DNA of 31,137 bases. It comes from VRUG01 sp965372745. Lineage in GTDB: Bacteria > Planctomycetota > Phycisphaerae > Sedimentisphaerales > Anaerobacaceae. Both the position numbers and the translations under genes were made by a program. Positions 6,710 through 14,476 of this stretch are shown piece by piece. The notes below the pieces were generated by a model that saw nothing but the letters and a program-made list of their open reading frames with translations, did no database searches and had not been told where the DNA came from. How positions within the stretch are numbered: the first letter of the stretch is position 1; every line of letters begins with the position of its first letter. The stretch spans positions 1 through 31,137 of the forward strand of contig CBDVDM010000020.1 of NCBI GenBank assembly GCA_965372745.1, read 5' to 3'.

Positions 6710-7720
6710 ATGCAGAAATGGCTTAACAGGATAATATGCGGTGATTGTATAGAGATTTTGAGTAAGGCACGTGAGCCTTTTGCAGATTTGATTTTTGCAG
6801 ACCCTCCTTTTAATATCGGGTACAAATACGACAAGTATCACGATAAAATCGAAAGTAAAAACTACATTGACTGGACAAAAGACTGGATGGGTGTGTGTAT
6901 GAAGGTCTTAAAGCCGTCGGGTTCGTTTTATATTGCGATAGGCGATGAGTATGCTGCAAATGTTAAAGTGATAGCTGATGAGCTTGGCCTTGTCATGCGT
7001 AACTGGCTCATATGGCATTACACTTTCGGTCAGCAGATGAAAAATAAATTTGCCCGTTCACATACCCATATTTTCTACTTCGTTAAAGACAAAAATAATT
7101 TCACTTTCAATAATGAGGATGATGCTCGTGTAATATCCGATAGGCAAAAAAAATACAAAGATAAACGAGCCAATCCTGTAGGCAAGATGCCTGACGATGT
7201 ATGGGATGAATATCCACGGGTGTGCGGTACATTTAAGGAAAGAGTTGATTTCCCGTGCCAAATGCCGGAGAGCATTTTGGGAAGAATTATAAGGGTTAGT
7301 TCAAGAGAAGGAGACTGGATATTGGACCCATTTAGCGGTTCTGGAACAACGGCTGTTAAGGCGGCTCAGTCAAAAAGAAGTTATACAGGTATTGAGGTCT
7401 CTGCTACTTATGCGAAAGATTCAAGAAAAAGAATAAGAAAACAGAAGAATTTAGCCATTGAAGGAGAAGGACAAGTTAGTTGGTCAGAGCATCTGGATAA
7501 AGAACTTAAGTGGCTATACCATGAAAACAAAACACCTACTGAACAATTATTTAAAGATAAATATTTAATGGCGTTATTTACTCAAAAATTTAACTTTAGG
7601 ATAAAAAGTAACGGGAACCCCATTTCTCCTGTGGAAATAGAAAAACGTTTGACTAAACTACGTAAGAGTGGAAAACTTGGAGCACTTCGGGGGGAGCATG
7701 TTAGAACAAATAGAGCTTAA
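6710..7720 (+). CDS. Beta-class DNA methyltransferase (adenine N6 or cytosine N4)
   Basis: The 336-aa protein has the catalytic motif IV as DPPF (31-34, in FADPPFNIGY) ahead of the SAM-binding motif I, DPFSGSGTT (206-214). This circular order defines the beta class of N6-adenine/N4-cytosine methyltransferases (the group of CcrM and many type II and III modification enzymes). The region 105-185 is the likely target-recognition part. No endonuclease lies next to it, so it looks solitary, which would fit a regulatory or orphan enzyme. Residues 258-327 form an extra C-terminal domain (W-x9-ELKWLY ... KRLTKLRKSGKL) that recurs as a free protein just downstream. The ribosome site is weak. The recognition sequence cannot be read from this. 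Confidence 0.92.
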   Translation: MQKWLNRIICGDCIEILSKAREPFADLIFADPPFNIGYKYDKYHDKIESKNYIDWTKDWMGVCMKVLKPSGSFYIAIGDEYAANVKVIADELGLVMRNWLIWHYTFGQQMKNKFARSHTHIFYFVKDKNNFTFNNEDDARVISDRQKKYKDKRANPVGKMPDDVWDEYPRVCGTFKERVDFPCQMPESILGRIIRVSSREGDWILDPFSGSGTTAVKAAQSKRSYTGIEVSATYAKDSRKRIRKQKNLAIEGEGQVSWSEHLDKELKWLYHENKTPTEQLFKDKYLMALFTQKFNFRIKSNGNPISPVEIEKRLTKLRKSGKLGALRGEHVRTNRA

Positions 7721-7736
7721 ATTGAAAGGAAAAATT

Positions 7737-7958
7737 ATGGCGGAGTGGACAATTGAGACAGAAGAGGAACTTAAAAAGCTGTATGTGGAGATTGATATAC
7801 CAAGCGACACTTTAATAAAAAACAAAGATAGCTTATCAAAATTTACGTCAACTTTAAATTCAAGACTGGTAGATCATGATGGTTTTGCCCAGGAAGAAGT
7901 CGCTGGTAAACTTTTTAAAATTAGAAAAACTGGGAAATTACCAACTATTAGAAGTTGA
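7737..7958 (+). CDS. Small protein homologous to the C-terminal domain of the methyltransferase
   Basis: I place the start at ATG 7737 (73 aa), preceded by GAAAGGA (7724-7730); a longer frame begins inside the methyltransferase gene but lacks support. The protein aligns along its whole length with residues 258-327 of the upstream methyltransferase: both have W near the start, then ELKxLY, then P-x3-LxKxK, FT-x3-N-x-R, KLxKxRKxGKL and a final I/L-x-R or LR. The pattern of a tryptophan followed by charged residues and LKxL(Y/W) recalls Myb/SANT- or GcrA-like DNA-binding helices, but that is only a pattern resemblance. It is probably co-transcribed with the methyltransferase, with a 16-bp gap. 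Confidence 0.75.
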   Translation: MAEWTIETEEELKKLYVEIDIPSDTLIKNKDSLSKFTSTLNSRLVDHDGFAQEEVAGKLFKIRKTGKLPTIRS

Positions 7959-8029
7959 TAATTTTATTCGCATATCATTAAGAAATACTCAACAAAAACG
8001 ATTGTCGAGGCATTAAAGGATTTTGCTGA

Positions 8030-9733
8030 TTGAAATCAGGTAAGTTGAAAACAGCAGGGGGGTTGAGTCTGCCTTTCATAGCAAGCGCGGTGATGCTGAC
8101 ATTGATACAGTTGCCGTTTGATTTTTCAGCATTAGCGTGGGTGGCGATGGTGCCGTTCATATTGGCGTGTGCGCCGAAAACAAAAACAAAGGGACTATAT
8201 TTAACAGCTTATATAGTGTCGGTGGTTTACTGGCTTGGAAATATTTACTGGCTTGGACTGGTGACAGTACCGGGATGGGTCATATTTTGCTTTTATACGG
8301 CGATTCTTTGGCCTGTACTTGTATTCGTGTTTCGTTTTGCAAGAGCAAAAAAGATACCGCTTGTTTTGGCAGCTCCGATATTGTTCGTGGCGGCGGAGAG
8401 ATTGCAGGGGCTGTTTCTGGGAGGTTTTTTCTGGCGGTATCTTGCTCACAGCCAGTACGAAAATATCACACTGATTCAGATAGCAGATATATTCGGCGCC
8501 GGCGGAGTTTCGTTTTTAATAGCGATGGTCAACGGACTTGTTGCTGATTATGTAATCGCAGAGAAAAAAAGAGTCTTTAGCTTTTCCAACATTATAAAAA
8601 CGTCAATAGTTCTGGTCTCGATAGCTGCCGCAATTATTTACGGCCAATGGCGTATAAATCAGACAGACGAATATATCGAACAAGGCCCCCTGATAGCATC
8701 GATACAATCGAATGTTCCTCAGTCAGTTAAAGAATCGCATCAGGAATCTGATGAAATACTGGCAGAGCTGTTAAAATACAGTAAAGAAAGTTTAGCAGTT
8801 TCACCTGAACTGATTGTATGGCCGGAGACAATGGTGCAGGCTGTTTTAGATGATAGAGTGCTGAGCCTCCTGTCGACATCGACATCTCACAGGGTTTTCG
8901 ATAAGGCCATAAAAGAACATTCAGTAAAGGCTTGTTATATTCTTGTCGGAGCAACAGGTGGCAGGCCTGAAGTGAAAGATGATATGTCCATCGAGTTAGT
9001 TGAAAAATATAATGCTGCTTTTTTATACACGCCTGAAGGTGAGCAGGCTGACAAAAACTATAAAAAGATTCATCTGGTACCGTTCGGAGAGGTGATACCG
9101 TTTAAGCAAAGTGCGCCGTGGCTGCACAGATGGCTGATGATTTTTACGCCGTATGACTATGATTATACATTGAATTACGGCACGGAATATACAATTTTTG
9201 AAATGCAGGGGATAGCTTCGCTTAAAGAAAAGCAGCGCAGTTACAGATTCGGAGTGATGATTTGTTACGAAGATGTGGTTCCGAAGATAGCAAAAAATTT
9301 CGTGCTCGATAGTAAAGGCAAAAAAAGACTCGACTGGCTGGTGAATATAAGCAATGACGGCTGGTTTGTCAGGTTTGAGGAGGAAAAGATTTTGCCGAGT
9401 ACGGAACTGGCTCAGCATACAGCGATTTGTGTATTCAGGGCGGTTGAAAATCGTGTGGCGGTGGTGCGAAGTGTAAATACCGGTATTAGCTGTCTGATTG
9501 ATACGCTCGGGAGGATAAGAAATAATTTTGTATCAGGGACACTGCCTCAAAAAGCTATGGAGAGAAAGGCAGTCGGCGGATGGTTCGCAGATAATGTGCC
9601 GATTGATAAGAGGATAACTTTTTTCAGCAGATACGGTCAATGGCTGGATTTTAGTTGTATTGCAGGCCTGGTTTTGTTCATAATAGCCGGTGTAGTAAGA
9701 TTAAGGCTGCAAAGGAAAGTAGAGCAAAAATGA
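8030..9733 (+). CDS. lnt: Apolipoprotein N-acyltransferase
   Basis: The 567-aa protein adds the third acyl chain to lipoproteins in the inner membrane. The N-terminal ~205 residues contain several membrane helices, and there is a last helix near the C-terminus (about 545-562). The nitrilase-fold domain between them holds the Glu-Lys-Cys triad: Glu266 in IVWPET, Lys346 in KKIHLVPFGE and Cys412 in MICYEDV. The start is a TTG with AAAGGA nine bases upstream (8015-8020). The stop overlaps the start of the following lipoprotein gene (ATGA), a fitting neighbour since that product is itself a predicted lipoprotein. Confidence 0.96.
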   Translation: MKSGKLKTAGGLSLPFIASAVMLTLIQLPFDFSALAWVAMVPFILACAPKTKTKGLYLTAYIVSVVYWLGNIYWLGLVTVPGWVIFCFYTAILWPVLVFVFRFARAKKIPLVLAAPILFVAAERLQGLFLGGFFWRYLAHSQYENITLIQIADIFGAGGVSFLIAMVNGLVADYVIAEKKRVFSFSNIIKTSIVLVSIAAAIIYGQWRINQTDEYIEQGPLIASIQSNVPQSVKESHQESDEILAELLKYSKESLAVSPELIVWPETMVQAVLDDRVLSLLSTSTSHRVFDKAIKEHSVKACYILVGATGGRPEVKDDMSIELVEKYNAAFLYTPEGEQADKNYKKIHLVPFGEVIPFKQSAPWLHRWLMIFTPYDYDYTLNYGTEYTIFEMQGIASLKEKQRSYRFGVMICYEDVVPKIAKNFVLDSKGKKRLDWLVNISNDGWFVRFEEEKILPSTELAQHTAICVFRAVENRVAVVRSVNTGISCLIDTLGRIRNNFVSGTLPQKAMERKAVGGWFADNVPIDKRITFFSRYGQWLDFSCIAGLVLFIIAGVVRLRLQRKVEQK

Positions 9734-10734
9734 AAAACATAAGAAAAGTGAACCATAAATCATGGGCTTTAACACTTTGCCTTTTGTTCCTGGTATTTAA
9801 CATTTGCGGCTGTAACGAGTCACTGCAAACAGGCGGCAAGACTAAGAAGTTACTGACCCAGGCTGAACAAATTATAATCGAGGGTTTGGCTGATGAAGAC
9901 CCGCAGATAAGAACTATTGCCATTGAAGTTGTTGCGGATACACAGAGAATTAATCTTATGCCGAGAGTACAAAGGTTGTTGCTTGATGATTATGTTCCTG
10001 TCAGATTTGCAGCAGCTGTTGCAGTTGGCGATACCCGTTACAGCCTTTCAAAGAAGATGGTAAGGGGTTTATTAAAAGTTCCTGATGATAACACAAAAAT
10101 TGCGGCAGCTTACGCACTTTATAGATTAGGTGAAAAAGACAGGCTCGAAATTATTCGCCAGGCGATATCGAGCAATGACCAGACGGTTCGGGCCAACGCA
10201 GCATCGCTTTTGGGTAAAAGCGGTAATAAGGGTCAGCTTGAGCTTTTGTATCAGGTGATGAGAGATGAAAATTCTGAGGACAAGGTCAGGTACCAGGCAG
10301 CAGAATCGATAGCAATGCTGGGTGATGAGAGGATATTTCGCAAGATATGGGCAATTTTGATAAGCGTTTATGCAGATGACAGAGTTTTAGCAATCAGGGC
10401 GATGGGAGCATTGGGCACCAAACAGGCAAAAGACGTTTTAATAACCAAGCTTGATGATGATGTCCTTGAGGTCAGGTTAACGGCGGCAGAGCAATTAGGA
10501 ATACTTGGAGAGAGCGTTGGTGAGCCGGAGGTTCTGGATGTTTTCCGAAATAATTTAACGGCGCAAATGACAGCAGTGGACGCCGAGCGCGCCAAGGTGC
10601 GTGCAGCCCTTGCGATAGGGCGAATTCGAACGTCCAGGCTGATGGATTTTCTGCCTCAACTGCTGACAGATAAGTCAAAGTTTGTTCGAATTGCTGCAGC
10701 TAAGGCGGTGCTAAATGTTCAAAATGGCAAATAA
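9730..10734 (+). CDS. HEAT-repeat lipoprotein
   Basis: From the ATG at 9730 the product has 334 aa. The signal sequence has a hydrophobic core and a lipobox ICGC with Cys28 as the lipid-carrying residue. The rest is a series of about eight helical HEAT/PBS-lyase-like repeats of ~30 residues with recurrent patterns such as VRFAAAVAVGD, KIAAAYALYRLG, VRANAASLLGKSG and VRIAAAKAV. Such solenoids usually bind other proteins. The start overlaps the lnt stop by four bases (ATGA), so the two are translationally coupled; a start further upstream inside lnt has no signal sequence at its N-terminus. The partner is unknown. Confidence 0.85.
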   Translation: MKNIRKVNHKSWALTLCLLFLVFNICGCNESLQTGGKTKKLLTQAEQIIIEGLADEDPQIRTIAIEVVADTQRINLMPRVQRLLLDDYVPVRFAAAVAVGDTRYSLSKKMVRGLLKVPDDNTKIAAAYALYRLGEKDRLEIIRQAISSNDQTVRANAASLLGKSGNKGQLELLYQVMRDENSEDKVRYQAAESIAMLGDERIFRKIWAILISVYADDRVLAIRAMGALGTKQAKDVLITKLDDDVLEVRLTAAEQLGILGESVGEPEVLDVFRNNLTAQMTAVDAERAKVRAALAIGRIRTSRLMDFLPQLLTDKSKFVRIAAAKAVLNVQNGK

Positions 10735-10855
10735 CGTTATGGGATGTTTTAAAGCACCCAAGTTTGCCAAATATCGCACATTTATGTTAATTTGCGCAAG
10801 CTATTTATTAAAAATGGCTTGACTGTGATTGACCGGAAACGTAAAATAATATTGA

Positions 10856-10884
10856 TTGCACGGCATTACGCCGTATTGTATAAT
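10856..10884 (+). promoter_or_regulatory. Sigma70-type promoter with palindrome in the spacer
   Basis: TTGCAC (10856-10861) and TATAAT (10879-10884) are 17 bp apart. Within the spacer, CGGC-ATTAC-GCCG (10861-10873) is a 4-bp inverted repeat that could be an operator or chance. It would drive the gene starting at 10924. Confidence 0.6.
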
Positions 10885-10923
10885 CCTTACAGTTTTTAGT
10901 GCTATTTGCGAAAGGAGCTTGTC

Positions 10924-11802
10924 TTGAGTACGCTTACAAAGATTCTAATCGTATTACTAACGGTATCTTCAATTTTTTTGTGCGGTATTGTAGTAACATA
11001 CGTTGCCAATGCAGACAACTATAGGCAAATGTATGATGACCAGCGGGATGAGCTTCAGGCATCCGTGGAAAAGGTAAACAGTTTAACAAAACAGGTGAAA
11101 GAAAAATCAGACGAAACAAGTCGGCTGAGGAAGAAGCTAAATAGTGAGATATCCTCTCTCAAAACCAAAAGCCGGACTTTAAAGGGAAATATTAAGGACA
11201 TTGAGAGCGAAAAGGCGGCACTGACTGAAAAGGTCAACAGCTGGGCAAGTATTACCAAAGACTTTTATGAAACGACGGACAAACAGGGGCAGTTGTTGAA
11301 AAATACTCTTGATGAGTTGAATACTCTTCAGGAAAAACAAATCAAACAAAAGAAAGAGCTTGCGGAAACGACCGCTGTACTTCGTGAAAAGATGGCAATA
11401 ATTGAAACACTCGAATCAGAAAGTGCCAGACTTCTTGAGGAAAAGGCAGAATTTCAGAGCCGGCTAAGCGGACAGTTATTGCCTTTCGGAAGAGAACCAG
11501 CTCCCGCTACACCGGTTACTGCGAAGAAAGGGCCGGCGAGAGTGACTGCCAGAGAGACAAGGGACATCGCATTGAATGGTCTTGTGACAGCGGTTGACCT
11601 TCGTAACTCAATGGCCAGTATATCGATAGGCATGGCTGACGGCGTAAAGGAAGGTATGAAATTCCATGTGACCCGCGGCGATGAGTTTATTTGTGATGTT
11701 CTTATTATCGACGTTGATGCAGAAGAAGCTGTTGGAATTCTGGAACTTATACAGCAGACCCCGAAAGTTGGTGACAATGCATCCACTAACCTGAATTTTT
11801 AA
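10924..11802 (+). CDS. Membrane-anchored coiled-coil protein with C-terminal beta domain
   Basis: The likely start is TTG at 10924, with AAAGGAG at 10911-10917, giving 292 aa. Residues ~7-30 form a single membrane helix. Residues ~35-185 are a long coiled coil (repeated Leu/Lys/Glu heptads). Residues ~200-292 form a beta domain with the pattern GLVTAVDLRNSMASISIG, then DGVKEGMKFHV and a closing KVGD, which resembles the small beta barrels of FlgT-C or MreC-like proteins. The layout (one helix, coiled coil, beta domain) is the same as that of MreC, encoded 2 kb downstream. A role in the envelope or in the mre complex is a guess from position and architecture. Confidence 0.78.
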   Translation: MSTLTKILIVLLTVSSIFLCGIVVTYVANADNYRQMYDDQRDELQASVEKVNSLTKQVKEKSDETSRLRKKLNSEISSLKTKSRTLKGNIKDIESEKAALTEKVNSWASITKDFYETTDKQGQLLKNTLDELNTLQEKQIKQKKELAETTAVLREKMAIIETLESESARLLEEKAEFQSRLSGQLLPFGREPAPATPVTAKKGPARVTARETRDIALNGLVTAVDLRNSMASISIGMADGVKEGMKFHVTRGDEFICDVLIIDVDAEEAVGILELIQQTPKVGDNASTNLNF

Positions 11803-11824
11803 TTGGTTTATTTTCTGGCTAATC

Positions 11825-11853
11825 TTGACCAAAATATGTAAAATCACTAAAAT
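11825..11853 (+). promoter_or_regulatory. Possible promoter of the small ORF-mreBCD-mrdA unit
   Basis: TTGACC (11825-11830) and TAAAAT (11848-11853) are 17 bp apart. A start near 11860 would leave only about 8 nt before the ATG of the small ORF, an unusually short leader that barely includes its GAGGG ribosome site, so the call is tentative. Confidence 0.4.
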
Positions 11854-11867
11854 GACCCGAGGGAAAT

Positions 11868-12026
11868 ATGAGTCCTGAAACGCAAATTCGTGGTGGAAAA
11901 ATATTAGCAGGCAATAACCTTTATGCGGCTATTGTTGGTATAGCACTTTTTGCGGTAGTGGCAACAGCGGCATTAGTTACTATCAAATGCTATTTCCAGT
12001 ATGGTACAATTTTCAATATACCATAA
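11868..12026 (+). CDS. 52-aa single-pass membrane peptide upstream of mreB
   Basis: The frame has 52 codons and starts at ATG with GAGGG four bases upstream. The N-terminal ~17 residues are polar (MSPETQIRGGKILAGNN), residues 18-40 are a strongly hydrophobic helix rich in Ala, Val and Ile, and the tail is short. This is a small bitopic membrane protein, too short for most gene callers. It lies 36 bp before mreB, in the same direction, so it is probably co-transcribed. I know no family for it; a role with the MreB machinery is inferred from location only. Confidence 0.6.
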   Translation: MSPETQIRGGKILAGNNLYAAIVGIALFAVVATAALVTIKCYFQYGTIFNIP

Positions 12027-12062
12027 AACAAATAAGGATATTAAGCGGGAAGGGAATCTAAA

Positions 12063-13118
12063 GTGTTTTTGGACACAATATTAGGTATGTTCAGCATGGA
12101 CATGGGGATCGACCTTGGGACCTGTACGACTCTTGTATGTGTCCGTGGCAAAGGCATTGTCCTCAATGAACCAAGCGTGGTAGCAGTCCGCAAAGGAACC
12201 AATATCGTACTCAATAACGGAGAGGCAGTAGGTTTGGTTGCTCGCGAGATGCTTGGCAAAACCCCCGGCTCAATCAGTGCGATAAGGCCTCTAAAAGACG
12301 GAGTTATCAGCGACTTTGAAATAACCGAGGCGATGCTTGGTTACTTTATCCGCAAAGTGCACGGCAGGGGCAGTCTTGTAAGGCCTAGAGTGGTAATTGC
12401 AGTTCCCAGCGGAATAACTGCCGTTGAACGGCGCGCAGTTATCGACAGCGCCGAGCGTGCAGGGGCACGCAAGGTTTATCTTGTTGACGAGCCAATGGCG
12501 GCAGGTATTGGTGCTGGTCTGCCTATTACCGACCCGACAGCTTCAATGATAGTTGATATCGGAGGCGGAACCACGGAAGTGGCTATCATGAGTCTTGCGG
12601 ACATCGCATCATGTGAGTCCATTCGTATCGGCGGCGATGACATGGATGAAGCCGTTATTAATCATCTCAAGAAAACCTATAACCTGCTCATCGGAGAAGC
12701 ACGAGCAGAAAAGGTCAAGATACAAATCGGCTCTGCAACATCGCTGAAAGATGAACTAACAATGGAAATAGCCGGCAGAGACACAATTTCCGGTTTGCCG
12801 CGAAAGATTGTCATTACAAGCGAGGAGATTCGAGAAGCCCTTAAAGAGCCTATAGCATCGATAATCAATGCCGTAACAGCGACACTTGAAAAGGCAGAAC
12901 CGGAATTGGCGGCTGATTTGATTGACAACGGGATTCATATTTGCGGAGGGGCATCACTGCTAAGAGGAATGGATGAAGTGCTTGCTAATGCAACCGGCTT
13001 GAAAGTTGAACGAGTGGAGGACCCTCTTAGCTCGGTGGCACGAGGGACCAGCGTATATCTGGAAAATCTGGAATTGTGGAAAGACACAATGGATCACAGC
13101 ATATCCGGTTGGGAATAA
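12063..13118 (+). CDS. mreB: Rod-shape determining protein MreB (bacterial actin)
   Basis: The 351 aa match the usual MreB length. The actin-fold nucleotide motifs are visible: phosphate 1 as GIDLGTCTTLV (15-25), phosphate 2 as VDIGGGTTEVAI (about 159-170), and the adenosine region GGASLLRGMDE. Residues 137-142 (VDEPMA) match the conserved helix after the connect 1 motif. MreB polymerises below the inner membrane and guides peptidoglycan synthesis in elongation. An amphipathic or hydrophobic N-terminus (MFLDTILGMFS) fits membrane binding. The start is GTG with GGGAAGGG upstream. mreC, mreD and mrdA follow in order, the classic elongation operon. Confidence 0.97.
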   Translation: MFLDTILGMFSMDMGIDLGTCTTLVCVRGKGIVLNEPSVVAVRKGTNIVLNNGEAVGLVAREMLGKTPGSISAIRPLKDGVISDFEITEAMLGYFIRKVHGRGSLVRPRVVIAVPSGITAVERRAVIDSAERAGARKVYLVDEPMAAGIGAGLPITDPTASMIVDIGGGTTEVAIMSLADIASCESIRIGGDDMDEAVINHLKKTYNLLIGEARAEKVKIQIGSATSLKDELTMEIAGRDTISGLPRKIVITSEEIREALKEPIASIINAVTATLEKAEPELAADLIDNGIHICGGASLLRGMDEVLANATGLKVERVEDPLSSVARGTSVYLENLELWKDTMDHSISGWE

Positions 13119-13167
13119 TTAGTGTAAACTTTTTTCAAGTGGTGACTGCTGTACGCTGCTTAACATT

Positions 13168-13962
13168 ATGGCAAGGACGCAACTCAAAGTTTCAAGACGT
13201 ATGTTATTTACCTGGTTTATGTTAACCGGGTTTATTTTTCTTCTTGCACCTCCACATTTAACCAGCAAATTTCACTTTGCGTTTGCGCGTATATTTCGAT
13301 GGCCTTTAGGCGTTGGAAGGAGCATTTCTCTTTCAGCCAAGATTCCGCGAAGTCCGGAGGAAATGTTTAAACAAAGACAAGCCCAGTATCAAAATCATAT
13401 AACTAACCTTGAACAGGAACTGCTTGACGTACAGCAAAAACTTGAAAAGCTGACTCAATTGAGACAGAGGCGCTCGTTGGAAGGTGCGAAACTGGTTTTA
13501 GCTGATATAATTCATTCCAACTGCGAAGGAACAGTTGACGAACTGATTATCAATCGCGGTTTTGAAGACGGTTTGGCAGCCGGACAGTTTGTATTGGGTG
13601 ACAACAGTGTCATCGGAACTGTCAGCGAGGTGTCTTCTCGAACGGCAAGAGTTAAATTGACTACCGATGCTGCAACGAATATAGCGGTCAGGATAGAAGG
13701 ATTAAAGATCGGCGGACTAATGACAGGAGTTGGTGGCAACGGTGCTGAAATTAGCATGATAAAGGATAATGTCAAGATTGGCAGTAAGGTTTTCGCAGAG
13801 AAAAAACCCGGCTATCTCGATTTGCCGATGATAATCGGGGTCGTGACACAGTGCCAAAAAGACGATGATAATCCACTGCTTTGGAATATAACAGTTGCTC
13901 CGGCGTGTCAAATAGAACGATTGGCAGATGTGGCTATAATGGTAATGAATCCAGAGCACTAA
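13168..13962 (+). CDS. mreC: Cell shape-determining protein MreC
   Basis: This 264-aa protein has an N-terminal membrane helix (about 11-30), a coiled coil (about 65-100), and then the periplasmic double beta-barrel domain with the typical phrases ADIIHSN, INRGFEDGLAAGQFV, IGTVSEVSSRTARVKL and the closing VAIMV. MreC is the bitopic scaffold that links MreB and MreD to the PBP2/RodA synthase. It follows mreB by 49 bp. No clear Shine-Dalgarno sequence lies in front of the ATG, so the exact start is less certain than the identity. Confidence 0.92.
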   Translation: MARTQLKVSRRMLFTWFMLTGFIFLLAPPHLTSKFHFAFARIFRWPLGVGRSISLSAKIPRSPEEMFKQRQAQYQNHITNLEQELLDVQQKLEKLTQLRQRRSLEGAKLVLADIIHSNCEGTVDELIINRGFEDGLAAGQFVLGDNSVIGTVSEVSSRTARVKLTTDAATNIAVRIEGLKIGGLMTGVGGNGAEISMIKDNVKIGSKVFAEKKPGYLDLPMIIGVVTQCQKDDDNPLLWNITVAPACQIERLADVAIMVMNPEH

Positions 13963-13974
13963 GTGAGGAAAAGT

Positions 13975-14475
13975 ATGAACTGGTCCAGATTTGCAATTAT
14001 GCTTGTTATGGTTATGTTGGGGCAGGCGAGTTTTGTAGATGCCATCGCCATGTCCGGTGTCAGGCCGGATTTGTTGTTGATACTGCTTGTATTTTTCGCA
14101 ATTTATGCCAATCCGACCGAAGCGATAATCACATCCTTTGTAATTGGTTTTGCAGCTGACATTGCAGTTGGGACAACAATCGGTCCACATATAATAGCTT
14201 TTGGAATATTCGGGACCTTGCTGTCGAACCTCAACCGTGTTATAGCTATCAGGAAGCTTCAATATCAGTGCCTGGCCATCTTTGCGACAGGTTTTTTGGC
14301 AGGAATAATTGTATGGTTTCTAACATTGCTTAGAAGACAGCCGTTAGGTCCTGGCATAGGCGCCTTGTTATTCGGTATGCCATTGTATTCAGCGATAATC
14401 GGGCCTTTGTTATTCATACCTTCTGCATGGTGGATGAATGTAAAATTACATCGATTCAGTAGACAGCAGTCATAG
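13975..14475 (+). CDS. mreD: Rod shape-determining protein MreD
   Basis: From ATG 13975 the protein has 166 aa and about five hydrophobic membrane helices, including a conserved-looking region MSGVRPDLLLILLVFFAIY near residues 25-45 that matches the MreD style (PDLLLI). I prefer this ATG to the GTG at 13963 because GAGGA (13965-13969) lies six bases before it and just after the mreC stop. MreD is the polytopic partner of MreC. It is directly followed by mrdA. Confidence 0.88.
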   Translation: MNWSRFAIMLVMVMLGQASFVDAIAMSGVRPDLLLILLVFFAIYANPTEAIITSFVIGFAADIAVGTTIGPHIIAFGIFGTLLSNLNRVIAIRKLQYQCLAIFATGFLAGIIVWFLTLLRRQPLGPGIGALLFGMPLYSAIIGPLLFIPSAWWMNVKLHRFSRQQS

Positions 14476-14476
14476 C

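Noticed and set aside
8137..8547. 136-codon frame inside lnt
   Set aside because: It is a shifted frame within the clear lnt coding sequence.
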